From NCBI GenBank assembly GCA_030696455.1, contig JAUYSH010000101.1:1-64000 (forward strand): DNA of 64,000 nucleotides, read 5' to 3'. A program made the position numbers and the translations under genes. Positions 16,196-25,737 of the stretch are shown here, one piece after another. Each line of letters starts with the position of its first letter. Position 1 is the first letter of the stretch. Below the pieces are notes generated by a model. The model ran no database searches. It worked only from the letters and a program-made list of their open reading frames with translations, and had not been told where the DNA came from. The DNA comes from Elusimicrobiota bacterium (lineage in GTDB: Bacteria; Elusimicrobiota; Elusimicrobia; UBA1565; UBA9628).

Positions 16196-17428
16196 ATGAC
16201 CGAAGCCGCCAAAGCCGCGCCCGCAGCCGCCGCCGAGAAGCCCCTGCGCATCATCCTGAACCCGGACCGCGACAAGCGCGTCAAGGCGGGGCATCTCTGG
16301 ATCTTCTCCAACGAGATCAAGGAGGTCTTATCAGATCACCCGCCGTTGGCGGGTGACCTCGGCATCATCGTGACCGCGGCGGGCGTTTCGCTCGGCCTGG
16401 CCTTCTACAACCCGAACAGCTTGATCGGCGGCCGCGTGCTCACCCGCGACCCGAAGGAAGTCATCGACGAAGGCTTCTTTCGACGGCGCCTGGCCGACGC
16501 CATCGCCTACCGGGAGAAGGCGCTGCCCGGGGAGACCTCCTACCGCCTCTGCTACGGCGAGTCGGACGGGCTTCCCGGCTTGGTCGTGGACCGTTACGGC
16601 TCGTATCTGGTGCTTCAGGTGATGTCCGCCGGCATCGAGCGCCGCATGCCGTGGATCCAGGCGGCTCTCGAGGAGCTCGTCAAGCCGAAGGGCATCTATC
16701 TCAAAAATGACCACAAGGTTCGGTCGCTGGAGGGCCTGCCTCTGGAATGCCGGACCTTGATGGGCACGGTCCCGGAGCGCGTTCCGATCACCGAGAACGG
16801 CCTGCGCTTCGCCGCTCCCCTGGGCGAGGGCCAGAAGACCGGCCATTATTTCGACCAGCGCGAGAACCGCGCGTACCTGCGGCCGTACTTCGAGGGCCGC
16901 AGCGTGCTCGACCTCTACTGCTATACCGGAGGATTCGCGATCGCGGCGGCCAAGGGGGGAGCCAAGTCGGTGCTCGCGCTCGACAGCTCCGGCCCCGCGG
17001 TGCAGCTCGCGCGCGAGAACGCGAAGTTCAACGGCGTCGACGGGATCGTGTCGGCCGACGAGGGCGACGCCGAAGTGGTGCTCGAGTCGTTCGCGCGCGG
17101 CCAGCAGCCGTTCAAGCCCGACATGATCGTTCTGGATCCGCCGAGCCTGGTGCCCGCGAAGAAGCATCTGCCCCAGGCCCTGCGCCTGTACACGAAGCTC
17201 AACGCCCAGGCGATGCGCGCCCTGCCCAAGGGGGGGCTGCTCGCGACGGCGACGTGCTCGCACCACGTCTCGCGCGAGGACTTCGTGCTGATGCTGCGCA
17301 ACGCGCAGGCGAAGGCGGAGCGGCCCATGCGCTTCGTGACGTTGCGCGGACAGGCCGTCGACCATCCGATCCTGCTCTCGATGCCCGAGACCGAGTACCT
17401 TCACTTCGCGCTGCTGGAGATGATCTAG
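16196..17428 (+). CDS. 23S rRNA (cytosine-C5)-methyltransferase, RlmI type
   Basis: A 410-residue protein with an N-terminal PUA-like RNA-binding part (residues ~20-95, KRVKAGHLWIFSNEI) and a C-terminal Rossmann methyltransferase. The SAM motif VLDLYCYTGGFAIAAAKGG, the acidic motif VLALDSSG and the catalytic-region motif VLDPPSL are visible, as is the conserved GHYFDQRENR segment. This is the layout of RlmI/RlmK-type enzymes acting on 23S rRNA. AAGGAG precedes ATG 16196. A low-complexity Ala-rich N-terminus precedes the PUA domain. The exact target base is not determinable here. Confidence 0.85.
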   Translation: MTEAAKAAPAAAAEKPLRIILNPDRDKRVKAGHLWIFSNEIKEVLSDHPPLAGDLGIIVTAAGVSLGLAFYNPNSLIGGRVLTRDPKEVIDEGFFRRRLADAIAYREKALPGETSYRLCYGESDGLPGLVVDRYGSYLVLQVMSAGIERRMPWIQAALEELVKPKGIYLKNDHKVRSLEGLPLECRTLMGTVPERVPITENGLRFAAPLGEGQKTGHYFDQRENRAYLRPYFEGRSVLDLYCYTGGFAIAAAKGGAKSVLALDSSGPAVQLARENAKFNGVDGIVSADEGDAEVVLESFARGQQPFKPDMIVLDPPSLVPAKKHLPQALRLYTKLNAQAMRALPKGGLLATATCSHHVSREDFVLMLRNAQAKAERPMRFVTLRGQAVDHPILLSMPETEYLHFALLEMI

Positions 17429-17432
17429 GGCG

Positions 17433-18704
17433 ATGGACCAGCCTCATCTGGAGGAGGACCGCTCCTCCAAGTTCTCGCCGTCGAAGCTCTCGGTCTATCA
17501 GAACTGCCCGAGGCGCTACCAATACCGCTACGTCGACAAGATCTCGCGCCGGCGCAAGACGCCGGAGACCGTGGTCGGCACGGCGGTGCACTCGACGTTC
17601 GAGGAATTGTACGCGTTGGTGACGGGGGGGAAGGCCCCCTCGCTCGCGGACCTTCACGAGATCTACGAGCGGGAGTTCGCGGCGGAATGGGACGAGACGG
17701 TCGTGGAGAAGGACGCGCGCTTCGTCAAGGACGACTGGCGGAAGGTCGGGCGCGACTGCGTCGCGCTCTATCACGAGGCGCACCACCCTTTCAGCGCGGA
17801 CCGCACGGTCGCCATCGAGAAGCGCGTCGGCTTTCCGATCATGGTCGATGGGCATGAGTACCGCATCGAGGGCTTCGTGGACCGCCTGGCGCTGGCGCCG
17901 GACGGGGCCTTCGAGATCGTCGACTACAAGACCGCCAAGACGCTGCCGAATCAAGAGCATGCCGACGAGGATTGGCAGCTTGCTCTCTATGAGCTCGCGG
18001 TGCGCCGGGAGTGGCCCGACACCAAGGAGGTCCGCCTCAAGTGGCATTACGTGCGCCATGGCAAGACGCTCGTCTCGATCCGCGACGACGCCGCGCGCGC
18101 GAAGCTGCTTGCCGACGCGGGCGCGCTGATCTCGGCGATCAAGCACGATCACGTCTTCGAGCCGCGCCAGAGCCCGCTGTGCGACTGGTGCGAGTACCGG
18201 GACCTGTGCCCGCTGTTCGCGGACGCGGTCCGGGTCGCGGCCCTGCCGCCCGCGGAGCGTGCGAAGGACGGCGGCGTGAAGCTCGTGGCGAGCTACGCCG
18301 ACATCGAGGACCGGCGCAAGCGGCTCAAGGACGAGCTCAAGACGGTGGAGGCGGAGCGCGAGAAGGTCGAGAAGGATATCGCCGACTGGGCCGAGGCCGC
18401 CGGGGTGACGACCGTGGCCGGCGAGCGCGCCCAGGCGACGGTGACCGTGAAGGACGAGACGCACCTTCCCACGAAGACGGGGGAGGCGGATAAGCACGCG
18501 GAGCTCGAGGCCGAGGCGCGAAAGACGCCGTTATGGACGGAGGTGGCGCGCCTGGACGGACACGCGCTGCTCGACGGGCTCAAGGCCCGCAGATGGACGG
18601 GAGAGCTTCTCGCCCTCGCGGAGGCTCTCGTCGCGCGCTTCGGGCACCGGATCCACAAGCGTACCGTGCGCCTTAAGCGCCGCGCCGACTCCGAAGAGGA
18701 CTAG
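17433..18704 (+). CDS. RecB-family PD-(D/E)XK nuclease with Fe-S cysteines
   Basis: A 423-residue protein. The N-terminal SPSKLSVYQNCPRRYQYRY, the nuclease core RIEGFVDRL ... FEIVDYKTAK (D-x(n)-D-x-K) and the C-terminal CDWCEYRDLCP cluster are those of Cas4/AddB-type PD-(D/E)XK nucleases with four Fe-S ligating cysteines. The last ~130 residues form a coiled coil and a small basic domain. No cas, addA or helicase gene is nearby, so it is a solo member of the family. It follows the RlmI-like gene after 4 nt and ends before a hairpin at 18735-18754. Confidence 0.82.
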   Translation: MDQPHLEEDRSSKFSPSKLSVYQNCPRRYQYRYVDKISRRRKTPETVVGTAVHSTFEELYALVTGGKAPSLADLHEIYEREFAAEWDETVVEKDARFVKDDWRKVGRDCVALYHEAHHPFSADRTVAIEKRVGFPIMVDGHEYRIEGFVDRLALAPDGAFEIVDYKTAKTLPNQEHADEDWQLALYELAVRREWPDTKEVRLKWHYVRHGKTLVSIRDDAARAKLLADAGALISAIKHDHVFEPRQSPLCDWCEYRDLCPLFADAVRVAALPPAERAKDGGVKLVASYADIEDRRKRLKDELKTVEAEREKVEKDIADWAEAAGVTTVAGERAQATVTVKDETHLPTKTGEADKHAELEAEARKTPLWTEVARLDGHALLDGLKARRWTGELLALAEALVARFGHRIHKRTVRLKRRADSEED

Positions 18705-18734
18705 ATGTTTTAGGAGTTTCCTCCGAACATCTGT

Positions 18735-18754
18735 GCCGGGCGCTTGCGCCCGGC
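18735..18754. terminator. Hairpin terminator-like structure
   Basis: GCCGGGCGC and its exact complement form a 9 bp hairpin with a very short loop, between the nuclease gene and a convergent small gene. No U-tract follows on either strand, so it could be a Rho-assisted or weak bidirectional terminator. A second, weaker hairpin (18703-18732) covers the nuclease stop codon. Confidence 0.5.
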
Positions 18755-18766
18755 CTAGTCGCAGTC

Positions 18767-18955
18767 CTAGTCGTAAGCCGCTTTATCGGACCCGCCGATC
18801 CCGAGCTGTACCGCCAGGCTCATCCAGTCGGTCTTCAGGCGGTCATGCTGAGCCTCGAGCTCGTTCCAACCCTGCTCGAACTCGAGCGCCTTGCCGCCCT
18901 TCGCCTTCCGCGAACCCTTGTGGTGCCGGGCCGACTTCGCCAAAGTTTTCTTCAT
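18767..18955 (-). CDS. Small basic protein of unknown function
   Basis: A 62-residue protein starting MKKTLAKSARHHKG. The N-terminal third is Lys/Arg/His-rich; the rest is an amphipathic helix region (FEQGWNELEAQHDRLKTDW). GAGGA lies about 8 nt before ATG 18955 and a TATACT -10 lies upstream on the minus strand, which supports expression. No known family. The charge pattern could suit nucleic-acid or ribosome contact. Confidence 0.6.
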   Translation of the reverse strand: MKKTLAKSARHHKGSRKAKGGKALEFEQGWNELEAQHDRLKTDWMSLAVQLGIGGSDKAAYD

Positions 18956-19021
18956 TCTAGTCGTCCTCGTTCGCAGTATAGCCCCGGCGTCCGTTTTCGT
19001 CAACGGCTTTTTTCCCGGGCG

Positions 19022-19747
19022 CTACTTGAACAGATCCGCGGCGGCGGGATGTCCGCGCTTGAGCGCGAGCTCCCGGGCCGTCAAGCCGTCTCCGCTGCGC
19101 AGGCCGGCGTCCGCCTTCGCCGCGAGCAGGGCCGACACCGTGTCGGACCGGCCGCCGTGCGCGGCCCACATCAGCGCGGTGTAGCCGAGCTGGTCCTTCG
19201 CGTCGACCTTGGCGCCGGCCGTCAGCAGGCGGCGGACCGCGGCGGTGCGCCCGAGCTGGGCGGCGCGGATCAAGGGGGTCAGGCCGTTCGCGTCGCGGGC
19301 GTCGACCGGGGCCTTGCACGCCAGCAGCGCCGAGATCGTCCTCGTGGAGCCCGTCGCCGCGTAGGCGAGCGCGGACACGCCGGCTGCGTCCTTGGCCGCG
19401 CAGTCGAGGCCTTTCGCGGCGAGCAGCGGGATGTTCTCCGCCCGCCCGCCCTTGGCGGCCTCGACGATCGCCGACCAGCCCGGCTCGTCCTTCGGCGCGG
19501 GATCGGCGCCCGCGTCGAGCAAGGCCTTCAGCGTCGCCCCGTCGGCCCGCCCCGCGGCCCACATGACGGCGGTCCAGCCGTGCCGGTCCTTCGCGGCGAG
19601 GTCCGCGCCTCCGGCCAGGAGGGCCTTCAGGGTCGCCGTGTCTCCCGCCTTGACGGCGTCCACGAGCGGCGGATCCGGAACGGGCTGGGCGGAGGCGCCG
19701 CGCGCGAGGAAGGGGAGGAGAGCCAGGAGGGCGAGTTGTTTGATCAT
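19022..19747 (-). CDS. Secreted ankyrin-repeat protein
   Basis: A 241-residue protein with signal peptide MIKQLALLALLPFLARGASA followed by about six ankyrin repeats, e.g. GDTATLKALLAGGADLAAKD, GWTAVMWAA and GLTPLIRAAQLGRTAAVRRL. These repeats mediate protein contacts; export points to a periplasmic role. Start 19747 is favoured because TATACT on the minus strand (19755-19760) ends 7 nt upstream, giving an essentially leaderless transcript, and because it places the signal peptide at the N-terminus. Confidence 0.82.
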   Translation of the reverse strand: MIKQLALLALLPFLARGASAQPVPDPPLVDAVKAGDTATLKALLAGGADLAAKDRHGWTAVMWAAGRADGATLKALLDAGADPAPKDEPGWSAIVEAAKGGRAENIPLLAAKGLDCAAKDAAGVSALAYAATGSTRTISALLACKAPVDARDANGLTPLIRAAQLGRTAAVRRLLTAGAKVDAKDQLGYTALMWAAHGGRSDTVSALLAAKADAGLRSGDGLTARELALKRGHPAAADLFK

Positions 19748-19857
19748 CGGAATCAGTATAGACCGCGCCGCCCGGGGCGTCAATATGGGGGTGCCGGAGG
19801 GCCCAAAAAAATAGACCTATAAGGCCTAAATTCGACTAGGCCTTTCGGACCGGAGCA

Positions 19858-19866
19858 TGCTAGAAT
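19858..19866 (+). promoter_or_regulatory. Extended -10 promoter of subtilase 1
   Basis: TGcTAGAAT is an extended -10 for the subtilase at 19903, leaving a 30 nt leader with AGAGGAG. Upstream (19797-19842) lie GAGGGCCCA and an AAGGCCTA/TAGGCCTT inverted pair. GGCCTA-type words recur before the second subtilase, so a shared regulator is possible. Confidence 0.55.
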
Positions 19867-19902
19867 CCGAATAGTTCACAGAGACGTTTCAGAGGAGCAT
19901 TC

Positions 19903-21120
19903 ATGAAGAATCTGATCACGCTGACGATGATCGCCTTGCTGATGCCGGTGTGCGCGTCCGCCGCGGGAGCCAAGCGCTACCTGATCGCCTTCAAGGACGG
20001 CACGTCGTCCGCCCAGCGCGAAGCCGCTCTGCGCTCGCTCGGCGCGACCAAGGCGGACGACCTCTCCGAGATCGGAGCGCTCGTCGCCGAGCTGCCCGAC
20101 GCCAAGATGTTCTCCGCGTTCGCGGAGAAGGCCGCCCTGATGCCCGAGGTGCTCGAGGTCCAGGAGGACATATATAGGAACTGGCTGCTCGACACCCCCG
20201 TGTTCCGGGCGCCGTTCCCCTCTTTTGAAGCCGTGCGGGCCGCTTTGCCCGCCGTGACGGCGCCGCCGAAGCGTCCCGAATTCCCGCTTCCCGCGGGTGT
20301 CGACGCCGCCGAGGTTCCCTGGGGCATCAGCCGCGTCAACGCCGCCTCCGCCTGGGCCGTGACGAAGGGCGAGGGCGTCAAGGTCGCCGTCATCGACACC
20401 GGCATCGACTGCAACCATCCCGACCTCAAGGCCAACTGCGCGGGCGGCTACAACGCGCTCGACTCCAAGCAGCCCCCGATGGATGACAACGAGCACGGCA
20501 CGCATGTCGCGGGCACGATCGCCGGCGTCCTGGACGGCAAGGGCGTGGTCGGCGTGGCCCCGAAGGCGCGCTTGTACGCGGTCAAGGTCCTGGACAAGGA
20601 CGGCGCGGGCGGCCTCTCCTCCATCATCAAAGGCCTGATCTGGTGCGGCAACAACAAGATGGACGTCGCCAACATGAGCCTCGGCGCCCCGATGGGCACG
20701 ATCTTCATGCGCGCCGCCCTCAAATACGCGACCGTGCGCGGCGTGGCCGTGTTCGCCGCCGCCGGCAACGACGGCGGCTCGGTCAACTATCCCGGAGCGT
20801 ATCCCGAGGCGATCACGATCTCCGCGCTCGCGCCGAACGAGACGATCGCCAAGTTTTCCAGCCGCGGCAACCAGGTCGCCTTCATCGCCCCGGGCGTGGA
20901 CGTGAGGTCCTCGGTCCCGGGCGGCGGCTACGACAGTTACGCGGGGACGTCGATGGCGACGCCCCACATGGCGGGCTTGGGTGCCCTCGCGGTCGCTCGC
21001 GGCGCCCGCGGCGAGGCGGCGGTGCGCGCGGCGCTGCGCCGCGCGGCCGTCAAGGTTCCCGGACTTTCCGTCTCCGAGCAGGGCGCCGGCGTCGTGGACG
21101 CGGCGAAGCTGGTCCGTTAG
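19903..21120 (+). CDS. Secreted subtilisin-like serine protease (S8), first of two
   Basis: A 405-residue preproprotein: signal peptide (1-~21), an I9-like propeptide (KRYLIAFKDGTSSAQREAAL) and an S8 catalytic domain from ~residue 135. The triad is Asp in AVIDTGID, His in EHGTHVAGTIAG and Ser in AGTSMATPHMAG, with the oxyanion Asn in AAGNDGG. The neighbour at 21308 is a tandem paralogue with the same layout. A single conserved-size domain and no C-terminal sorting region suggest release outside the cytoplasmic membrane. AGAGGAG precedes ATG 19903. Confidence 0.93.
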   Translation: MKNLITLTMIALLMPVCASAAGAKRYLIAFKDGTSSAQREAALRSLGATKADDLSEIGALVAELPDAKMFSAFAEKAALMPEVLEVQEDIYRNWLLDTPVFRAPFPSFEAVRAALPAVTAPPKRPEFPLPAGVDAAEVPWGISRVNAASAWAVTKGEGVKVAVIDTGIDCNHPDLKANCAGGYNALDSKQPPMDDNEHGTHVAGTIAGVLDGKGVVGVAPKARLYAVKVLDKDGAGGLSSIIKGLIWCGNNKMDVANMSLGAPMGTIFMRAALKYATVRGVAVFAAAGNDGGSVNYPGAYPEAITISALAPNETIAKFSSRGNQVAFIAPGVDVRSSVPGGGYDSYAGTSMATPHMAGLGALAVARGARGEAAVRAALRRAAVKVPGLSVSEQGAGVVDAAKLVR

Positions 21121-21307
21121 GACCTACGTTGAGGGCCCAGGCGTTCGAGGCGCAGGGCCTAGGGCATAGGACTTTGGGCCTAGACGGTGCTAGGTCTTAT
21201 GCCTCAGGGCGGAAGTGGGCCTTCCGCCCATAATACGTGCAGACTTAAGACCTGCTCCGGTCCCCGCCTTCGGCGGCGAATAAACGGGAGCGCAAGGGGA
21301 GAACAAA
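21121..21307 (+). promoter_or_regulatory. Palindrome-rich leader/promoter region of subtilase 2
   Basis: The 187 nt gap between the two subtilases holds repeated GGGCCTAG words, an inverted pair GCATAGGAC/GTCTTATGC around 21160-21202, and a perfect 9 bp hairpin (21207-21215 with 21221-21229). The hairpin is followed by CATAATAC, which may include a -10. It could be a terminator for subtilase 1, a promoter region and an operator combined. The GGGCCCA/GGCCTA words resemble those upstream of subtilase 1. Confidence 0.4.
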
Positions 21308-22579
<1,272 letters not shown>

Positions 22580-22596
22580 GCTTCGTCCGTACCGTC

Positions 22597-22640
22597 CCGC
22601 CCCGACCGGCACCCCTCCCGGTCGGGGCGGTTCTTTTTTT
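22597..22640 (+). terminator. Rho-independent terminator after subtilase 2
   Basis: A perfect 13 bp GC-rich stem (22597-22609 with 22618-22630) with an 8 nt loop is followed by TTCTTTTTTT (22631-22640). It ends the tandem subtilase transcript. Confidence 0.95.
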
Positions 22641-22642
22641 GC

Positions 22643-22660
22643 GGTGTCAGGCATATCGTT
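22643..22660 (+). repeat. Half REP-like sequence
   Basis: GGTGTCAGGC at 22643-22652 matches the terminal arm of the palindromes at 16069 and 38473, but no complementary second arm is found. A short internal hairpin GCAT..CG/CGATGC may remain. It looks like a decayed or single REP unit. Confidence 0.5.
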
Positions 22661-22683
22661 CTTTGCATAACTTCGATGCGGGG

Positions 22684-22807
22684 AGGGGCGGCGGGTTGAT
22701 ATCCGTCGGGGCCGCTCGGCATTGAGCCTCGCTTGGGGTCGACCGCGATCGACGGAGCAAACATCGCGGCGACCCCACACCCCTCCGGACATCATCCCGC
22801 CACCCCT
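22684..22807 (+). repeat. Structured repeat element, copy B
   Basis: The core 22706-22785 is identical in all 80 positions to copy A. Outer arms 22690-22705 and 22786-22801 pair in 14 of 16 positions and extend by AGGGG (22684-22688) with CCCCT (22803-22807). Compared with copy A, three outer-stem pairs have changed on both sides while keeping complementarity (T-A to G-C, C-G to G-C, T-A to G-C). It lies 43 nt after the terminator of subtilase 2, in the same orientation, and ends 35 nt before the lipid kinase start. Confidence 0.85.
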
Positions 22808-22842
22808 TCTCATCCAAACAATCGTAAAATGGCCGACAACGC

Positions 22843-23760
22843 ATGAGAACGCTGTTCATAGTGAATCCGGCGGCGGGGCATGGACGAGCGGGGGGGCGCT
22901 GGGAGAAGGCCCGGGCGCTCGCGAAAAACCTGTATCCCGACATGGAGCTGGTCCGCACGGAGAAGCCGGGGCACGGGCGGGAGCTCGCGCGCGAAGCGGT
23001 GAGCGACGGAGTCGACCTCGTGGTGGCGGTCGGCGGGGACGGCACGCTCGGGGAGGTCGTCGACGGCTACTTGGCGGTGCCCGAGGCGGCGCGCCGGGGC
23101 ACCACGCTCTCCACTTATCCCGCCGGCTCGGGCTGCGATTTCTCCGGCCACATGGGCGTGCCGCGCGAGCCCGAGGCTTGGGCTGAGTTCCTCGCCGCGG
23201 GGACGCGGCGGAGGCTCGACGCGGGGCGAGCCACCTTCCGGGCCGCGGACGGCGCTCCGCGCTCCAGGCACTTCCTCAACGTCGCGGCGCTGGGGCTGCC
23301 CGGCGAGGTCGCGCTCGCCGTGGACCGTCACGGCAAGTTCCTCGGCGGCACCATGACCTATCTCGTCGAGGGCGTGCTGGCCGTGCTGGCGGCGAAGGCC
23401 CGGCCCATGCGCCTCACGGTCGACGGCGCGACGGAGCCCGAGGCGCGCTATCACCTGGTCGCGGCGGCGAACACGAGCACGTTCGGCGGGGGCATGAGGC
23501 TCGCGCCGGGGGCGGACGCCGAGGACGGCCTGCTCGATCTCCTGACGATCGCGGACATGACGCGCCCGGAGCTTCTGTCGTTGCTGCCTCGCGCCTACGC
23601 GGGGGCCCACGCGGGCCGTCCCGGCGTCGTGCTGCGCCGCGCGCGCCGCATCGAGATCCACTCCGAGGAGTCCCTGCCGCTCAACATCGACGGGGACGCG
23701 GACGGGCTCGCGCCGGTCGTGTTCGAGGCGCTGCCGAAGGCGATCGCCTTCCGGCTCTAG
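22843..23760 (+). CDS. Diacylglycerol/lipid kinase (DagK/YegS type)
   Basis: A 305-residue protein with the N-terminal LFIVNPAAGHGRAG, the nucleotide-binding VAVGGDGTLGEVVDG (residues ~65-80) and the later TYPAGSGCDFSGHMG, all typical of the DAGK catalytic family. The C-terminal INIDGD-type motif (LNIDGDADG) is also present. It phosphorylates diacylglycerol or a related lipid at the membrane to recycle it into phospholipid synthesis. TAAAAT at 22826-22831 lies 11 nt before the ATG, so the leader is very short and has no ribosome-binding site. Repeat copy B is immediately upstream. Confidence 0.88.
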   Translation: MRTLFIVNPAAGHGRAGGRWEKARALAKNLYPDMELVRTEKPGHGRELAREAVSDGVDLVVAVGGDGTLGEVVDGYLAVPEAARRGTTLSTYPAGSGCDFSGHMGVPREPEAWAEFLAAGTRRRLDAGRATFRAADGAPRSRHFLNVAALGLPGEVALAVDRHGKFLGGTMTYLVEGVLAVLAAKARPMRLTVDGATEPEARYHLVAAANTSTFGGGMRLAPGADAEDGLLDLLTIADMTRPELLSLLPRAYAGAHAGRPGVVLRRARRIEIHSEESLPLNIDGDADGLAPVVFEALPKAIAFRL

Positions 23761-24194
23761 GGCTTGGGGGCGGAGGCGGCGTCCTTCATGTCGAAGGGGC
23801 CGTTGAACGCGGCGACGAAGTCCGTGCCGCCGAAGCCGGCGGTCTTCAGGGAGAAGACCGTGCCGCCGGGGATCACCGCGTAGCCGCCGGCGGCGAGCGT
23901 CTCGCTCTTGCCGGCGATCTCGATGACGAGCTTGCCCTTGAGCACGACGATGGTCTCGTCGGCGGTGTGGTAATGCGGGGTCAGCCCGTAGCCCTTGGGG
24001 AAGCGCACCAAGGTCTGCACCGCGTGCGTCGCGGGGTCCTCGTAGAGCAGGTGGTACTCGGCGCCGGGGGGAAGGCTGCCGGACGCCTTCCATTCGATCT
24101 GCGAGGCCGTCTTCACGACGGGGGCCGCGGCGCTCTGAGCGAGAGCCCAGGACGCGAGGACCGCGACGACGGCGAGAGGGAGCGCGCGCTTCAA
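23757..24194 (-). CDS. Secreted cupin-domain protein
   Basis: About 145 residues: signal peptide-like LKRALPLAVVAVLASWALA, then a single cupin with HYHTADETIVVLKGKL (metal-site motif 1, His/His/Glu) and GGYAVIPGGT (motif 2 region). The second motif lacks a clear His, so metal binding may be altered. The start is uncertain: TTG 24194 is the first plausible codon after the tRNA gene, but no ribosome-binding site is seen. A longer frame to 24284 would run through tRNA-Phe and is unlikely. It converges on the lipid kinase with a 4 nt overlap of stop codons. Confidence 0.7.
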   Translation of the reverse strand: MKRALPLAVVAVLASWALAQSAAAPVVKTASQIEWKASGSLPPGAEYHLLYEDPATHAVQTLVRFPKGYGLTPHYHTADETIVVLKGKLVIEIAGKSETLAAGGYAVIPGGTVFSLKTAGFGGTDFVAAFNGPFDMKDAASAPKP

Positions 24195-24199
24195 AAAAA

Positions 24200-24274
24200 T
24201 GGTGGCGGGGGACAGGATCGAACTGTCGACACCCGGTTTTTCAGACCGGTGCTCTACCACTGAGCTACCCCGCC
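24200..24274 (-). tRNA. tRNA-Phe (GAA)
   Basis: On the minus strand a full cloverleaf is visible: acceptor GGCGGGG pairing with CCCCGCC, D arm AGCTCAGTGGTAGAGC, anticodon stem CCGGT/ACCGG with loop CTGAAAA (anticodon GAA), and T arm GTTCGATCC. The 3' ACCA, including CCA, is encoded. Length 75 nt with CCA. Confidence 0.97.
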
Positions 24275-24441
24275 AAATCTGCAAAAAATTTCGGCAGAAT
24301 CCCGACCCGTTACGACCCGAATGGGGCCACTTATGCCGGATTCTTGTCGAGATCCGCGTGGAGATGAAACGAAAATCGGATGCCGACGGGCGATTATGCC
24401 AGTTTTAGCGTGTTGTTCGCAATATCGGCGTGTCGCATCGC

Positions 24442-25737
24442 TCAGGGGGCCACGGCCGTCGAGCAATCGGCGACCGTCACTTCGGCGGAGCCGTCGCTGT
24501 AGAGGCCGCGGCCGGCCTCGGCCTCGATCGCGCAACGCTTGAGCGTGGCGCTCCGGCTGGCGCGGATCTCGAAGGGGTTGGCGCCCCGGGCCGACAGAGC
24601 CACGCCGTCCAGAACGAAGCCTTCGGCCCCGTGCACGCTCACCGCGGGACGGCCGTACGGGGCGGCCACGGTCGCGCCCGCGCCGCGCAGCACGACGCGG
24701 CCACCACGCACCGCCACGGCCTCGTCGTAGCGCCCGGGCGCGAGCAGGAGGACGCCGCGCCCGCCGTAAGGCTCGAGCATAGCGAGACCCTCGGCGATCG
24801 TCGCCGCGTCGCCGCCGCCGGACGCGGACACGCGCACCAGGCCGCACGCGGGGCGGCCGCGGGCGGCCTTGGCCGCGGCCGCGGCGGCCGTGAGGTGCGC
24901 CTTCAGGTAGTCGCGCAGAGCGGAGAAGTCGGCGTCCCCGGGCTTGAGGCCGACCGCCCGGACGAGCGCGTCCCACTCCTCCGCCGTCGGGTTCCCGTAG
25001 GAGTGAGAGAACTTCCAGTCGCCGCTGCGCGACTGCTCCGCGCGACACAGCATCTCCCACGACAGCTCTCGCCGGGCTCCCTTCGGATCGCGGGCCTTCA
25101 AGGCCTCGTAGAAGCGGTCCCACTCGTCCCACGGCAGCTTCATGTCCCCCGCCGCCATGCGCAGGGCGGCGCGCGCCAGCACCAGCTCGGGCGAGAAGTC
25201 CGCGTCGGCGCCGACGGACTCGAGCCGCGTCAGGGCTTCCGGGCGGCGCCCGGCCGCCGCCAGATCGCGCGCCTCGCGCAGGATGCGGGACGCCTCCGGC
25301 GCGGGCGCCGACGCCAGCAGCCAGTCGCGGTAGCGCTCGCGGCGCGGCAAGGTCGCGTGATCGGCGAGGACGGAGTCGAGAGTCCGCCGTTCCCGCTCCA
25401 ACTGCTCGCCGAACAGCTTCCGTCTCCCGTGATCCTCGAGGCGCCACCACGGATCGCCGGCGCCGTGGCGCGCGTTCTCGCGCGAACGCCAGTCGAAGTA
25501 CATGCGCTCTTCGCGGTCGTAGGAGAGGTACGGCCGGGGCTCACCGGCCCGGACGGCGCGCATCGTGTCGGCGACGTGCAGGCCCCAGAACGCGCTGAAG
25601 TCCCGCGCCTCCCGCTCGTACTCGTAGGGCCGCAGCGAGATCGACTTGATCTCGGAGCGAACGGCCTTCAGCGAGTCCGACGCCGGCGAGGCCGGGGCGA
25701 AGGACGCCAGGACGAGCAGGAGCGCCGCGAGGTTCAC
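24442..25737 (-). CDS. Secreted protein with C-terminal beta-helix-like region
   Basis: A 431-residue protein starting VNLAALLLVLASFAPASPA, a signal peptide. The middle is helical. The last ~120 residues (GVLLLAPGRYDEAVAVRGG, VVLRGAGATV, GFVLDGVALSARG, ATLKRCAIEAEAG) look like rungs of a right-handed parallel beta-helix, as in pectate-lyase-like proteins. GTG 25737 is chosen because it forms a GTGA overlap with the upstream gene. It is the last gene of a three-gene secreted operon (27997 to 24442). The 167 nt between it and tRNA-Phe shows nothing recognisable. Confidence 0.65.
   Translation of the reverse strand: MNLAALLLVLASFAPASPASDSLKAVRSEIKSISLRPYEYEREARDFSAFWGLHVADTMRAVRAGEPRPYLSYDREERMYFDWRSRENARHGAGDPWWRLEDHGRRKLFGEQLERERRTLDSVLADHATLPRRERYRDWLLASAPAPEASRILREARDLAAAGRRPEALTRLESVGADADFSPELVLARAALRMAAGDMKLPWDEWDRFYEALKARDPKGARRELSWEMLCRAEQSRSGDWKFSHSYGNPTAEEWDALVRAVGLKPGDADFSALRDYLKAHLTAAAAAAKAARGRPACGLVRVSASGGGDAATIAEGLAMLEPYGGRGVLLLAPGRYDEAVAVRGGRVVLRGAGATVAAPYGRPAVSVHGAEGFVLDGVALSARGANPFEIRASRSATLKRCAIEAEAGRGLYSDGSAEVTVADCSTAVAP

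Noticed and set aside
17433-18704. Cas4 of a CRISPR system
   Set aside because: The fold and cysteines are similar, but no cas genes or repeats are nearby and the C-terminal coiled coil is not Cas4-like.
22684-22842. Repeat copy B as a riboswitch of the lipid kinase gene
   Set aside because: The other two copies are 3' of convergent genes with nothing to regulate downstream, and the kinase has its own -10 after the repeat.
24195-24284. N-terminal extension of the cupin protein through tRNA-Phe
   Set aside because: The extension is the translation of the tRNA gene; the signal peptide begins after it.
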